A stretch of DNA of 64,000 nt, taken from positions 4,879,718 through 4,943,717 of the forward strand of contig NC_085053.1 in NCBI RefSeq assembly GCF_963662255.1, written 5' to 3'. The notes beneath the pieces were generated by a model, which worked only from the letters and a program-made list of their open reading frames with translations, was not told the origin of the DNA and did not search any database. Source of the stretch: Cinclus cinclus (Eukaryota > Chordata > Aves > Passeriformes > Cinclidae). Positions 14,049-26,967 of the stretch are shown here, one piece after another. The position numbers and the translations under genes were made by a program. Numbering within the stretch: position 1 is the stretch's first letter; each line of letters begins with the position of its first letter.

Positions 14049-14053
<5 letters not shown>
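13171..14053. other. Unassigned AT-rich intronic DNA
   Basis: Unique-looking sequence with no recognised element. Confidence 0.6.

Positions 14054-14095
<42 letters not shown>
14054..14095. repeat. Homopolymer, 42 T
   Basis: Uninterrupted T run. Read on the minus strand it is a poly(A) directly after the GC-rich segment that extends to about 14330. Confidence 0.97.
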
Positions 14096-14096
<1 letters not shown>

Positions 14097-14129
14097 TTCA
14101 AAGCCATGAAACAGCTTTCTTGTAGCTAC

Positions 14130-14330
14130 TGAGCTCCTGTTGTGCTGAGGCGTCCCGGTGCTCCCGTGGGCTGTGCCGTGTCCGTGGGTCAGGGCGGGGG
14201 CACTGGGCCTGTGCGGGGAGGCGATAGAGATCTGCACGGCTGGGATTCCGCTGCTGGGCGGACAAGGCTGGGCAAAGCTGCCTGGATTAGCAGCTCCCCA
14301 GTTAAGCTCTCGTGGATCATGCTGTAATGA
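14130..14330. other. GC-rich, CpG-containing patch in AT-rich intron
   Basis: A sharp rise in G and C with CpGs (GAGGCGTCCCGG, CAGGGCGGGGGC, TGCGGGGAGGCG) borders the T42 run. No protein or known repeat was recognised. Minus-strand open frames here are long but unlike any known protein and end in poly-Lys from the A run. Confidence 0.6.
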
Positions 14331-14509
14331 ACTGCCTGGAGTTCTTGCTTGCGTAGAGGAGTTGGCAAAAGGCAGCATGGTTGTAAGGGATCTGCTGGCG
14401 TGCAGGGAACAAATGCCGTTTGTGGGACTCATCGGTGGCATCTGAGCAGGGCTGCGGGCCAAGTGCCAGGCCCTGTGACACACATGTACCTGTGCTGGTT
14501 CTGTGAACC

Positions 14510-14606
14510 GGGCTACCTGATCTAGTGGAAGGTGTCTGTGCCCATGGCAAGGGCTTGGAGAGAGGTGATCTTCAAGGTCCTTTTCAAAACAAAGCGTTCT
14601 ATGGTG
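14510..14606 (+). repeat. CR1 LINE 3' fragment, short
   Basis: TAGTGGAAGGTGTCTGTGCC, CCATGGCAAGGG and CTTCAAGGTCC are followed by a degraded tail. Confidence 0.75.
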
Positions 14607-14956
14607 TTAACTGGTGGCATCCTCAGTTACTGTGCTTAGTTGCAGCTGCAGGAGCTCAAATTTGCCCTTGAGATTAGTTTTTTGTAAAACACTTCCAGAG
14701 GCTTAACTTTGAGTTTGTCTTGAGACAAACCCATAGGGAGTAAAGACATGGTACTGTAGTACTGCTGGTGGTCCGCAAAGGCACTTGCCCTTCCTACTCA
14801 CAGGGTGGGACAGGGTAACAGCTACAGTTGAAATCCTGGTTGGTTTTTTTACTGTGGAGTCCAAAGTGCTGATGGTTTCTTCAGCTTTAATCCATGCAAT
14901 TTATCAAATCCTTCAGTTTGTATCTTTTCTGTGCAGACATCAGAAATGTCAGAGTT

Positions 14957-15132
14957 ATAGGCTCATAGTATCCTTGAACAGTTTGTGTTGAAAGAGACCT
15001 TAAAGCTTATCCAGTTCCATCCCCTGCCATGACCAGGGACACCTTCCATTATCCCAGGTTGCCCAAAGCCTCATACAACCTGGCCTTGGATGCTTCCAGG
15101 AATGGGGCAGCTACAGCATCTCAGGGCAAGTC
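14957..15132 (-). repeat. CR1 LINE 3' fragment
   Basis: Antisense copy with GACCTTAAAGCTTATCCAG, CCCCTGCCATGACCAGGGAC and CAACCTGGCCTTGGATGC. Confidence 0.85.
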
Positions 15133-15437
15133 TTTCAGCTTTCTGGGGAAGCTCATCTGGTTTGAAAACTTCTCATACCCCTGAGGGTTTAGATAGACTC
15201 TGAAGGATGCTGAAGAAAAGACCTGGTGAGCTTTTAGGATTCTGAGTCCTGCATGGATCCAGGTCACATGAGACAGTGACATGCTCTGAGTTCTTGGCTG
15301 AGCTGCTGGTGATGAACCCTTAGAGCTGCTGTTTCACAGCTGGAGAAGCAACTTGAAATTATTCCTGAGCAGGTGCATGGCTCTTCCAGCTTCTGGCTTC
15401 TTTTCTCACTTGAGATTTAAAGCTATATTGTTATATA

Positions 15438-15674
15438 GGACTGGAGGAAACAGCCTCAAGTTGCTCCAGGGGAGCTTTAAATTGATACTAAGAAAATTTC
15501 TTCCCTCAAAGGGTTGACAAGCGTTGGAACAGGCTTCCCAGGGACGTGTCACCATCCTCAGAGGGATTTAAAACTCTGTGGATGTTATTAGTGGTGGCCT
15601 TGGCGGTGCTGGGGCAATGGTTTGACTCCATGATCTTAGAGGGTTTTTCCATCCTAAATGATTCCATGATTCTC
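15438..15674 (+). repeat. CR1 LINE 3' fragment, classic type
   Basis: Contains AACAGCCTCAAGTTGC, GGAACAGGCTTCCCAGGG, GTGGTGGCCTTGGCGGTGCT and ends ATGATTCCATGATTCT, the classic avian CR1 3' end. Confidence 0.9.
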
Positions 15675-17994
15675 TATTATAAGGTGTTTTGCTATCTGAC
15701 TGAGATATCAATTTTATGTGACAAATGACTGTGGGCAGAAATGATGCTTAGACATGGTTTGGGGGATTGTTTACATACCACAGAGTTTATGTTAGTCAGT
15801 GAATGTGCAAATTCCCTTTCCAAAGTGACAACTAAATATGTGTCTTGCAGCCAGGCTCTCAGCAGCACCGAGTGAGAGACTTCTGTGCAACAGGATTAAT
15901 TTACCAACAGTCATTCCCAAGAGTTGTCTGACTACTGCAGGGAGAAGTTCTGGGTTTTGGTTCTCCTGGCAGATTAAAACCATGAAGTGAGTGCAGAGTT
16001 GTAGAGGGGGTAGAAAGCCTCTGTGCCTCTGTGTAGATGGCTCCCAGCAGCCCAGCTCCAGGGGTTGCAGCCTGTCTCAGGGAGGAGAGCTGCCAGGGAG
16101 CCCTGTATGTGCTGCTGGGCCAGACTCAGAGCTGGGAAGAGTCAGAGGCAAGGCATTCTCACTGCCGTGGCCCATGGAGAGCAAGGAGATGCATGAGACC
16201 ACTGTCACCTCTGAGCTGTTCTGGCAGCATGGAGACACTGCTCACCCTGGCTCTGCTCCCTTCCCCTTCCCCTGGGTTGTGGTGAGCATTCCAGTTTCTC
16301 AGGCTTTGTTCTCTGGACTTCCACAAGAAGTTTATCCCTTGAATGGTTTCTGCTTAAAAATGTTTTTCTTGGTGCCATTTAGAAAATGACACAATTACAA
16401 ATGATACAGGCAAAAGTGAAGGGATGGGAGAGAGCTGCTTCCAGCTGACTTGCCAGTTACCAAAGTAAACAGTGCTCTAATGAAGCTTTTGTGAGGCTCG
16501 TCTGGCCATGAAAAACTTACTATATCTTTCTTTTTGAATAGGCATTTCAATCCAAAACACATATTTTTAAAAACAGAGCTGAAATGTTTCAGTATCTTCT
16601 TTTTCCTGGGTTGGCTCTGTAAGATAAGCTATTTTGCAGTCTTATTTTCTGCTTCTTTTTCCCACTGCCTTCTTATACACTAGAGTCCTGCAACAGCCCA
16701 GGTTAGAAGTGACTCCAACAAAATCATCTGATCCAACTTCTCAAACAAAGTCTCACCGGGAGTAAGATATATGTCTGATAGGTAAAATAGAAAATGAATT
16801 ATTTAGAGTCTTCACTGTTTGTTAGCAATAGATTTTTTCAAAAGACAAAAAGTTCATGTTAACCTGGAACACCAGTAACAGCCCTTCTTTGAACATTCTT
16901 AAATGGGTGTTTTAACTTCAGCTAATCGATGCCTCTTTATTCACAGTGGTATCTGAGGCATCATTGGACCCTTGTTAGAGCACTAGGGATAATATTCCCA
17001 ACTGGATATTGTCAGAGTGAATAATTGGTGTACATGGACAGTGTTATCTGCTGTAACACTCCATGTTCTGTCAGCTGCATGTGGATTAGTTCTGTGAAGT
17101 GCAGACTTAACTGGAATGATGCAGAGATTTGAATCTACAGTTGTATTGCCTGAAAGGGCAGACTTGGGGTTTCTAATGGTTTTACATTGGTAATCCTTTA
17201 GCAATTCACTTTATAGTGGAATACTTGGATACCTGGAGAGCTGGGGTCTGTTCTAAATGAAGTCAATAAAGACTCTGTCAGTTACTTGGAAAGAAGGCAG
17301 ATGCATTTTTAGTAGTAAAAAAAAAAAAATAATGTTTTAGGTACAGAGAAACCTCATGCCAAATATCTGACTTTTGAAATGAATGTGACATTTCCTTCTC
17401 CCAGCAGCTGGCCTCAGATTATTTGAATTTTGTTACGCTGGCAAATCTGCGTTCTCAAAGGGTGGCAGCTGGGTATATCCTAAAGCCTTTTATAGTATTA
17501 AAACGATGATGTTCATGCACATGTATGTATATGTGTGCAGGCACACGTAGGTCATCTAGAACCTTGGTTTTATTCTCCTAGATTTTTCAAAATTAAACTT
17601 TTTTTTCTTTCTTCCTTGTGTTCTATTAAGAGACAGGTGGCTTGGTGTAAAAACTGAGGAGACTCTAGTAGTGTTTGAATTATGCAAGTGTAGGTGGGTC
17701 TGTGTTTAGTGTCTATCTTTTCCCTTTGTTTAGGGCTAATTGAGTAATTATGTGGTTTGTTGATACTTTGCTGAGCAAAATTTAATTAATGTTTCAAGGA
17801 TTGTGTCTGGCATCTGAAGGAATTCTAGCTCAGTCTTTACTTTTTTGTGTTTATATTAGGGAAAAAAAGCCTAAAACTTACCACACTGTTTGAGCTTCAT
17901 CTCCAACAGTGGTGTTTCGTCCCAGGCCTCTTAACTCCCTCCAGCCAAAGAAATGTCCAGAGACTCCTTAAACCCAATACATCATAGTGAATGT
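15675..17994. other. Mostly unassigned intronic DNA
   Basis: A diverged antisense CR1-like stretch may lie at about 16690-16760 (ATCATCTGATCCAACTTC). A 13-A run lies near 17317-17329. Nothing else was recognised. Confidence 0.5.
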
Positions 17995-18450
17995 ATGGTC
18001 AGATGGAGAGCCACTGAGGGGATCAGTGGAATGGAGCACCTCTCCTGCGGGGAAAGACTGAGAGCATTGGGATTGGTCAGCCTGGAGATGAGAAGCTTTG
18101 TGGTTACCTAATTGTGGCCTTGCAGTACCTGAGGGGAGGGAGCCTACAGGAGACACTGAGACTTCTTACAAAGGATAGAAGAACAGGGCAAGGGGGAATG
18201 GCTTCCCGCTGCCAGAGGGCAGCACTGATTAAATGTTAGGGAGGAATTGTTCCCTGTGAGGGTGGGGAGGACACCCTGGCACAGGGTGCCCAGAGAAGCT
18301 GTGGCTGCCCCTGGATCCCTGGAAGTGTCCAAGGCCAGGCTGGACGGGGCTTGGAGCAACCTGGAACAGTAGAAATCTCCCTGCCCAAGGGATGGAACTA
18401 GATGAACTTTAAGATCCCTTCCCACCTAAGCCTTTAGTTCTATGATGATT
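17995..18450 (+). repeat. CR1 LINE fragment, fairly long
   Basis: Contains GGAGCACCTCTCCTGCGG, CCTGTGAGGGTGGGGAGGAC, GGATCCCTGGAAGTGTCC and an ATTCTATG-like end (AGTTCTATGATG). Confidence 0.9.
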
Positions 18451-21400
18451 TGAAATAATTTTATCTTTTACCATGTGAAAGCAAACCCTCGACATAAGCC
18501 TATAACAAGAGCAGGATAGGCTAAATATGGGAACATACTCTGGGGAAGTCCTTGTGTTCCCATGGTCTCTTGGCAGTTTTGAGCCCTGATGGATTAGTGC
18601 CATGGTCTCCATAAAGCTTATTAGGAGAATGGCTTCTTGAAGAAAACACTGTGCTTTATTAATAACTGGGGGGTAATTATCCCTGTTAAGTATGGTTCCT
18701 GCCTTCCTGCCTTGGGATTTTGGTGTGTGCTGCATAGTGGGGATGTAGAATGTTTCACCTCATCCCAGACTGAGTAGGACTGGGTTATCCTGCTCCCAGG
18801 ATACTCAGGTTGCTGATGGTGAATTTGTTTACTTACCAGGGTCTGCTTTTGTGTAGCTGTGGGTTCTGAGTGCATTAGTAGCTCCATATCCTTTGGGAAA
18901 GCAATGCAGTTGCACTTTCAGCAGGAAAGAGCCAGTTGCTTTTCAGTTTGCTGGTCTCTCAAGATCAAAAAGCTGAGTTGGCTTCAGTAAGGTAGCTCTC
19001 TCCAAGAATCTTCCAAATCTCTTTGGAGGAAGTAATATATTCTTCTAAGCACAAGAAGCTGTTGATTAGCCATTGTAATTGAATTAATCTATCCTGCAAA
19101 TAAAAGAAGCTGTGAATTTTTTTTTTTTTGGCCAGTCAGCCACTGGACCCCTCTTATGGTGAGGTACATTTGGGGACACGGTGGGAGCCTGAGTTCCATG
19201 AAGAAGGAGAAGGAGCTTAATGGATGAGCCTGTGGTACCCTGCAGTACCAGGAGGCTCTCGATAGTGAAGCTTGGATATTCCTGGCCAGCAGCGGTGTGG
19301 ACAGCAGCTAATAATCAATCATGCTAGATGAATGCAGTATTAAACATAAATTGTGAATGAAAAATTGTGGTTTAAATCTTTCTTGATTTGACTTCAGCAT
19401 GGTAAGGTAATTAATCACAAAGCAGCACTGTGAAATGGGTAGTTGCATTTGTTCCTGCCCGATTCCTCAGTGCATGTTCTTTATCCAGTGCCGTTACAAG
19501 TGTAGAAGGAGCAGTGCCAAAATACACAGACTCGGAGATGAGACAGAAATAGACCTGGACTGAACTGGAGTTCAGTCTGGAGAAAGAATTTAAAGAGCAT
19601 TATGAACTGAGTTTAACTCTGTTCAGCCTGTTGTTAACAAGGGGAAATAAACACAAACAGAAAGTGAGCTGATGACCTTCTCAGATGTTCGGTAGGAGTT
19701 GGGAGCAGGGGCCAGCCCCAGGATCTGGCACTGCCCGCAGACTGGGCAGTAAGGAAGCTGTGTCTGCAGTCCTTATCAGCTGGTTGTCCTTTACTGTAGG
19801 CTGAGTAAAGCAAATCACTCAAAACTTTTCCCCCTTGTGTCTTCTTGTGCCTTTTGTTGGAAAAGCAAAGCAGCCCCATGACTGCCTGCAGTAGTGGCAG
19901 TGTTGGACGGGGAAGCAGAAGCCCCAAATCTCTGGGCATGCAGGAGAGCACAGACTGCAGTCCTGGCTGTAGTCAGTGCTGGGATGGAGCTCAAGCTCAA
20001 GTCTTGGATGTCAGGGACCACCTAGTTGTAAGAGCCTCCCATAATCTCCATGGCTCGCTCAGCCTTGGCCCCTCTCAGGGCCTGTCAGCCGAGCTGCCAG
20101 CCGTGGCTGCGTGCTGGGAGCTGGGCAGGCATCCACGGAGGGCTGGCCAGAGGCTGCACAGTCAGCTCAGACACGGCTGCGGCCCCGCTGGGAGCAGACC
20201 TCCAGCACTGTGCAAAAGACTGAGGCAGGGAGGAGGAAGGTGGGGCTGCTCCAGATTTCAGCATTCAGTGTGTTTGCTTGTCCTCGGAAAGGAAAAAAAC
20301 CTTGCTTTGTGTAATTCTTTTTGGGACATTTGATAGCCACTGAAGTCATTACTTTAAATCTGAACCACATGGACTCAAGTTTTCTGGTCTCTTTGCCCAT
20401 AGCTGTGCACCAGCAATAGACAAAAACTTCTGGCCTTGCAGTGGAGCTAGAGATGTTCAGTTGGAATATTTCCTCAGAACAATAATCAACCTGTGTTTCT
20501 ATTTAATTTGAGCTATCTTTTTCTCATTTCCAGCCTAAGGGAGTAGGGAGTTTTTTTAATTAGGATTCCTTGGTTAATGTGATGTACCACTCATGCGAAG
20601 GGCTTGAGAAGCTCCATGTCTGTTTTGTGCATCACTCATTTAAGAGAGCATTTGTAGCAAATCTGGATTTATTTTAATGGTCTCTGGATAGAGGAGGTTC
20701 CTTTGCACACTCTGTGGTTTGTGACTGTAGTTCTCAGAAGGTGGAGTTAACAGTGTGCTGGGCAGATCTGTCCCTGATTTTTATTGTTTCTTACTGCATG
20801 TGGTTAATAACTTCTAGACAACTGCACTTGAGGCTCATAAGCTAAACTTAGTGCTTGTTGTAGTAGACAAAAGATGAGAACATTAGATTTTATCCACTGT
20901 GGGTCTCCAAGCGAGCTTTTCTTTTCCAAGAAATTAAACACATATAATGCTTTTTTTTGGTCATTGTTATTTTCCTTAAAAAAAAAAATTATAATGAGCT
21001 CATAAATATTAAAACAACGGGAAATAACAACACAAATGTGACATTTGCTAAGGCAAACATTGCTAGTAAAGCTTGTGTTAGGTCTTTGGTCACTCAGTTT
21101 CAGCCAGCCTCTCACCACTGCCCTAAGGTGAAGAATTTGATGCATGAGGGTGGTGACCCTTGCCATCTGTGAGGATGGAGCTTCATCTTCTCCACTGGTG
21201 CTGGGCTGGGCTGCTCAGCAGGATTCTGATATTCCCAGGATAATCTAGTTGGTTTGTCTGTGAACAGTCAACTAATGAAAAAGTGGATGAAAAACTGTGA
21301 GCAGTCTGACTCCTTCCTGTCTGCTGTTACACTTAGTATTCATAAGTCATGAGGCTAAAAAATGATTTAAAAAATAAAAATTGAGTGTGTTAAGGAAACA

Positions 21401-24065
21401 TGAGCTTTCTGGGCTGGTTTGGCTCATTTCTCTATGGTCAAGAATCTGGTAAAAGTTGCTCAGTGCAGTTTCTGGGCTCTTCAAAAAATTAATTATAGCC
21501 AGGTTGGAATCTGGAAGCAGCTGAGTCATGAGGGAATATAATTTAGGAGGAAACTTTAAATAGCTTATTACTTGTTCTAGTGCTAAAAGCATCTTGGCTT
21601 ACTTAATGCTCCCTGAATCCATTGGGATGGTCTTTCCAGGGGGATGTGTGTTAGCCACAGGGGGGCTCATTATTGTAGGCAGCATCTCCAGTGCTGCTTT
21701 GTGCTCCTGGAAAAATTCATTGAGGTTTCTATCCACACAGCTCCCATTGTCTGAATGGGAGTTGAGGGTGTCCTTCACTTCAGGGCATGAAGCACAAGAC
21801 TTTTAAGTTTGATCTTTCTTTACTACAAGGTGGAGTCAGCTTCTTGGTTTGGTAGTCTACAACAGAAATTTGCAATCAATTAAAATGGAGCAGCATTTTT
21901 TGTGCATTAAAACATAGTGCTGTAAAACAGCTTCTGATCCTGTATGCATGTATTTGTCAGCTGTGTGAGGAACAAAACTATTCACTATCATTTGAGATGG
22001 TAGTTATAAGTTGTTTTCTTTTATGTAGTCTCATCTGTGTGATGGCCCTCCCTTTAAGGGGAAGGAGAGCTCTGTGAAGCACTTCCAGTGGCAGCTTGTG
22101 AGGGATGTGTAGAGGGAAGAGCCTGCAGGACTCCCAATTTACTGTTGGAAGATTGCAGGTTTCTGCTTCTGTGCCCTGAGGATGGACAGCTGGCTGGAGC
22201 CTGGCTGGGAGCAGTTGTATCATTGTTCTTATACTCTGAATTCTTGGCAGTGGCTGTTCCTAAAGGTCTTCAGAGGCATTATAAGCAGAGCTTTGCAATG
22301 GATTGGATACAGTTCTCTCTTCTTTCTCTGAGAAGAGCATTAAATCAGATAAGCCTCAGTGCTCAGCACCCTTAGTAAATGGCTCTTAGGGAATAATTGT
22401 ACACCAGCTTCTTTTGGCAGGGATCTTGGTTTAGGCATTTCAGCTGTCCCATCTGATTACTCCTAATCCTTCAGCATCTCTTAATTTGTGGTGAAAATTA
22501 TTTGATATATGTGTACTTACATGCACACATATATACACACGCATATATAAATGGGCAGGTGAGGATTTGTATATATGGGTATGTGAAGCCCATATGAGTC
22601 CTCTGATCTCAAAAGCTGTCACAATTGCTAGTGCTAGACTTGTCTAGCACAGTGCTAGACTTGTCAGTCCACTTCATAAACAAAAAAGAATGTGGAAGAT
22701 AATTATTACCCAGGTTTTTTCTGTATATACTGTGTTATGAAGAGATAACTAAATATACTAGTAACTCTAATATTAGTTTTTATTAGTATATAATTAATGT
22801 AGTTATATAATGTAACAGTATAATTATTGTGGTATTATTATATATAATAATAATGTAGCTATTGGAATATCAAGGATTTGTTGCTATTCTGTTGTAGGTT
22901 TTGGGGTTTTGTATTTTTCTATTTTTTTCATTTGTAGTGTCATAGTTTTGAACTTTATATTTCTTCGAAAGTATTCAAAGGTGTGGAGGTTTTTTGGGGG
23001 ATATATTTGCTTTATTTAGTTAGTTACTTAGTTTTAATTCTGGATATGGCTTTGCATCAGGAAAACATCCTTGCTGTGAATTAGAAGAAAGAATTCTGTG
23101 GGTGAGAGTACTCCACAAGGTTTAGCATCTCTGCCAAAATTCCTTCAGCTGCCATGTATAACTTTGAGCTTTCTTATTCCGTCTGGAACAAACAAATCCA
23201 GTGTTCTGAGTTGATGAGAGGTAGGCAAAAGACTTCCATATTCATTTGCTAGATCTCCTAAAGCACCCAGCTGTCCAAAGCAGACATTTGGTGCAGCTGT
23301 GTTCCATGGTCAGGATTAGGGGAGTGCCAAATTTGCAATCACCGTCAGTAGTAATTATGTGATTGTGTGTCGTGGGGAGATCTGTGGTTTTCCCAGTGTG
23401 CTTGCTGCTCAGCTTGTGCATAAAAACATGTGGCCATTTGAGGTGTGGCAAAAAGCCATGGAAAAACATCAGGGCCTTTTGGAATGGCCAGTTACTCAGG
23501 TTGCTGCAAGCTTTTCTCCTTATTTACCAGTGAGATGGTTTTTACAAGACTTGTCCCAGAAAGGAAGCATCAAAGTCCTTGATTTCTGTGTTATTCAGTC
23601 TTATGTAGTCATAGTTGTTGGATTGCTTAGGTACAAGCTCAGCTGCCACAGTGGCTGCGTTTAACTTGGTGATTTCAGTTTTGGAAGTCCAGGCTTTGCT
23701 CAGGGATGTGCAGCCATTCCTTTGAAACATTTCCTTTTGGCTGTTACCAGTTTGTGCGTGTGTAAGAGTGACTGTTGGATTCCCGAGGTAGCCTGGAAGA
23801 GCTGACATTGACCCTGTACTTGTGAGGCCAGAGAGTTGAGTTGGTGCATCAAAAAGACTCACTGCCATTCTGGGGCTGTGTCAGCTTTTTCACCTTTGCA
23901 CAGCTCCCTCTGGGTGACCATGAAAGTGAGCAGTGGAGATAGTTTTGGAGTAGTGAACAATGGAGAGATCCCCACAACAAACCAAACCAGTTCCAAATAA
24001 TCCCATATTGGTCCCTAAAAATGGATTCATATCGCAGCATGAGAATGGAAAACCACACCTCCCCA
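18451..24065. other. Unassigned intronic DNA with low-complexity tracts
   Basis: No gene was recognised. A TA/CA-rich imperfect microsatellite lies at 22505-22580, a strongly AT-rich stretch at 22725-22860, and a short palindromic duplication at 22630-22665. A moderately GC-rich segment occurs at 20050-20210. Confidence 0.6.
22505..22860. repeat. Imperfect TA/CA microsatellite and AT-rich low-complexity DNA
   Basis: The first part alternates ATATAT and CACACA-type steps. The second part is almost purely A and T, with TATATAATAATAATG near its end. Confidence 0.75.
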
Positions 24066-24210
24066 TCACTGGAATTGTCCAAGGCCAGGTTAGATGGAGC
24101 TTGGAGTAACCTGGGATCATGGTAAGTGTCCCTGCTCATGGCAGAGGGTGGGACTGGAGGGGCTTTAAGGTCCCTTCCAACCCCAACCATTCTGTGATTC
24201 TGTATTCTGT
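24066..24210 (+). repeat. CR1 LINE 3' end
   Basis: GTCCAAGGCCAGGTTAGATG, GGGCTTTAAGGTCCCTTCC and a CATTCTGTGATTCTGT tail: a clean sense 3' terminus. Confidence 0.9.
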
Positions 24211-26298
24211 TAGAGTATTCCATGTGTCAAGCCCCAGCTAAAGAGCTAATGAAGTTAAAAAGGTTACTATTTTCTTTTGCTTGGTGTGTTTACAGGGTGT
24301 AGTTTCTGAGTGAATATTCTGATTAAACTATGCTGGTTATGTAAATTCAAATAATTTCTCAAAATGCACTTTCACTTTTTCATATTCTGGACACTTTGAA
24401 GGCCTGTGTTTACCTGTGCTGGTGAAACAGCCTTACTCGAACTGTACTTGGAGGTCACAGAATGAGGATGAAAGAAACTGAAGCTGGTGAAGGCTATTAA
24501 ATGTTTTCTGACAGGCAGGTCACATAGGCTGGTGGCACAACAGTAGGTGAAGGACAGCTGCTGGTTTTTGTGGGGCAAGCTGCTGAGTGTTCAGGTGGTG
24601 AGGAGGAGCAGCATCACCATTCAGACGTGGCCTTGGTTGTGGAATCAGCTGAGGACCTCTGCCCTTGCATGGCTCCTGCGGGATTTCCTGCTCTGTCCTG
24701 CCCAGAGCACTTGATGCTGACCGTGGCACGCTCCCGTGGCCCGGGTGCCATTTCCAGCTGAACTCTTTGTTGAGCTCTCAGCAGAGCGGCCGGAGCTGTG
24801 ATCCTGCGGGAAGCTGGCCGGGCTCCGCTTGGCATCGCCACTGCTGGAGCCAGCCCGTGCTGCCCGTGGGGGAATAAGGCCAAGTTCTCAGCCTGTCTGA
24901 CTTGATGGGCTGTTTTAGCTTAGCTGAAGGAGTCTCTCTTTTCAGATCTTTATTTTAGAGGGTACGAAAATCTTTCCAAAGGATTTACTGCGCTGGACTG
25001 AAACACTGAATCCCTCAACGGATGGGAATGATGGAGCTAAAGGGGTTACTGTATGGATAAATTCCAGTCACTGATGTGCTTTAGAACAGTGCTTGGCAAG
25101 GGGGAGTTTGGAAGCAAAACAATTTGGTGGTAGCTGTATTGCAGGTGTTTGCTTTAAAGGATACCCAAAGGAGAATAGTGGCAGGGGAGTGGGAGCGCAG
25201 CAGGATGGGGTATGTGAAGGAACAGTGAGTCCTTATAATGGCTCTTTTAATGACAGTGCAGCATTTTAGTACATGGCATTCACAGATAAATGACTCACGG
25301 CCATACAAAAATCTCCCAAGGACAGTTTAATAGTCTAGGAAAGGTTTTGTGTGATCTCGTGGTTGACTTTTAAAGAAATTAAACCAAAAGACACTAATGA
25401 ATGCAGCTTGCCCAGCAAATACTGGCGTGATTAGAGTAGACCTTTGTGATGGGAGTTGTAACTCCAGTGAAATAAAACCTTGGATTTTTTTAAAAGAGAA
25501 AAATGTCTGTATTATATGGCAGATAAGAGAATATTAACTTTTATAGAACTTGAAAAGTGTTGTGAGGTCTGCTGAGGGAGCATTTCCCTGTAAGCTGCAA
25601 CTGTATTAAATTGGCCCTGCTGCAGTTTCATGCTTAGTTTTTACCCTGACAACAGAATTGTGCCCCATTTTGTCTGTCAGAACTCAACTGATCTCTTTGA
25701 GTGCTTTGGAGCACTCAACTGTCAGAAATCTCTTCATTTTTGTGTGTGTTTATTTAGTGATTTTTGGCATAGCACCCTGATTGTGCTTGCTGAGCTGGGC
25801 GAGTGCCCATGGCAAGGGCAGCAATGCCTGCCCCGGGCAGGCAAAGAATGAAGGGCACTGGTGCCAAGGCAGATTGAGGTGAACAGGCAGGAAATCACAG
25901 CACAGGAACCAGCTGGCTGGAATCATGTTTGATACCAATCAGGAAGGCAGCTGTGTGAGGGGCAGAGGGGCAGCTCTGTGGGATTGGGAAATGCTCACGT
26001 ATGTGCTGCTGTTACACACCCCAGGCAACTTCACTTGGACGTCCTGCCCTTCCACGCTAGACAAAGATATGGCAAATGCCATGAATAAAGTTCTTTCTGC
26101 TTTGGTTCTTTCTGGCAGCTCCAGCTAGATGTGCTGGGACTGGGGATAGGGCTCACGCTGGCATTTTTCCAGAGGTACTTTTTTCCCAGGAAAGAAATGC
26201 GGCACGTGTCTTTTTATTAATTTTTTTTTAATTACAGGAATAAAATTGCAAAGCCAAGTATGTGTGTTCTGTCCAGAGTGGCCTCTTCATATTTACCT
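24211..26298. other. Unassigned intronic DNA
   Basis: A GC-richer part at 24590-24880 holds open frames on both strands, but none resembles a known protein. No repeat was recognised. Confidence 0.55.
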
Positions 26299-26670
26299 AG
26301 AATCACAAAATCGTGGAATGGTTTGGGTTGGAAGGGGCCTAAACTTCATCTCGTTTCACCTTCTGTCATGGGCAGGGACATCTTCCACTATCCCAGGTTA
26401 CTCTATGCCCTGGCCTTGGACACTTCCAGGAATCCAGGGGCAGCCACAGCTTCTCTGAGCACCCTGTGCCAGGGCCTGCCCACCCTCACAGGGAAGACCT
26501 CTTCCCCAGTATCTAATATCTTAAAGTTTGAAGCCACTTCCCCACATCCTGTCCATCCAGGCCCTTTTCCTAAGTCACTCTCCACCTCTCTTTGAGCCCC
26601 ATTTAGGCACTGGAAGGCTGCTATAAGATTTTCCTGAAGCCTCGTTTTCTCCAGTCTGAAGAGCCTCTTT
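26299..26670 (-). repeat. CR1 LINE fragment just upstream of exon 2
   Basis: AGAATCACAAAATCGTGGAATGG begins the antisense copy; it continues through CAGGGGCAGCCACAGCTTC to TTTTCTCCAGTCTGAAGAG. It ends about 300 bases before the exon 2 acceptor. Confidence 0.9.
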
Positions 26671-26967
26671 CTGGAAAAATGCATTATTTCTTGGTTCAGC
26701 AGCATTTGTTCTGGGAATTTTTGTTCCCTTTTTATTCAAAGAACAATTAAATGTTTGATCAAAATCAAAGGTGAATGAAAGTGCTTATAAATGTTTAAGG
26801 CAGAGTTTGGGAATGCAGGAAAATTAAAGTTACCAGATTTGAAATCATAGGTTTCAGTACTGGGTATATTATTCTCTGCTATTTCTTTCTGTTCAATGCT
26901 TTTAGTTTCATTTTTTTTTTACTAACAGATGTCTTTGGATAACTGTTTTCTTTGGATTTCATTCTAG

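Larger units (their letters stand above)
1..26967 (+). other. Probable HMCN1 intron 1 (3' part), no gene found
   Basis: No exon-like open frame with plausible splice sites or recognisable protein was found in either strand. The first HMCN1 exon, expected to encode a signal peptide and the start of the VWA domain, was looked for and not seen, so this is most simply the 3' part of a long first intron. It carries repeats listed separately. Confidence 0.75.

Noticed and set aside
14007..14483. Minus-strand open frame of 158 codons with a poly-Lys stretch
   Set aside because: The Lys run is the T42 tract read in reverse; the rest looks like no protein and has no splice or start context.
19634..20333. 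Overlapping open frames on both strands in a GC-richer stretch
   Set aside because: No homology recognised; overlapping frames on both strands are typical of GC-rich noncoding DNA.
20985..21010. Palindrome ATGAGCTCAT beside an A run
   Set aside because: A 10-base palindrome is expected by chance at this scale.
24520..24883. GC-richer stretch with several open frames, considered as HMCN1 exon 1
   Set aside because: None has a signal peptide followed by a VWA start, and none ends with a donor in the phase required by exon 2.
26260..26595. Open frame of 111 codons just upstream of exon 2
   Set aside because: Lies entirely in an antisense CR1 copy.
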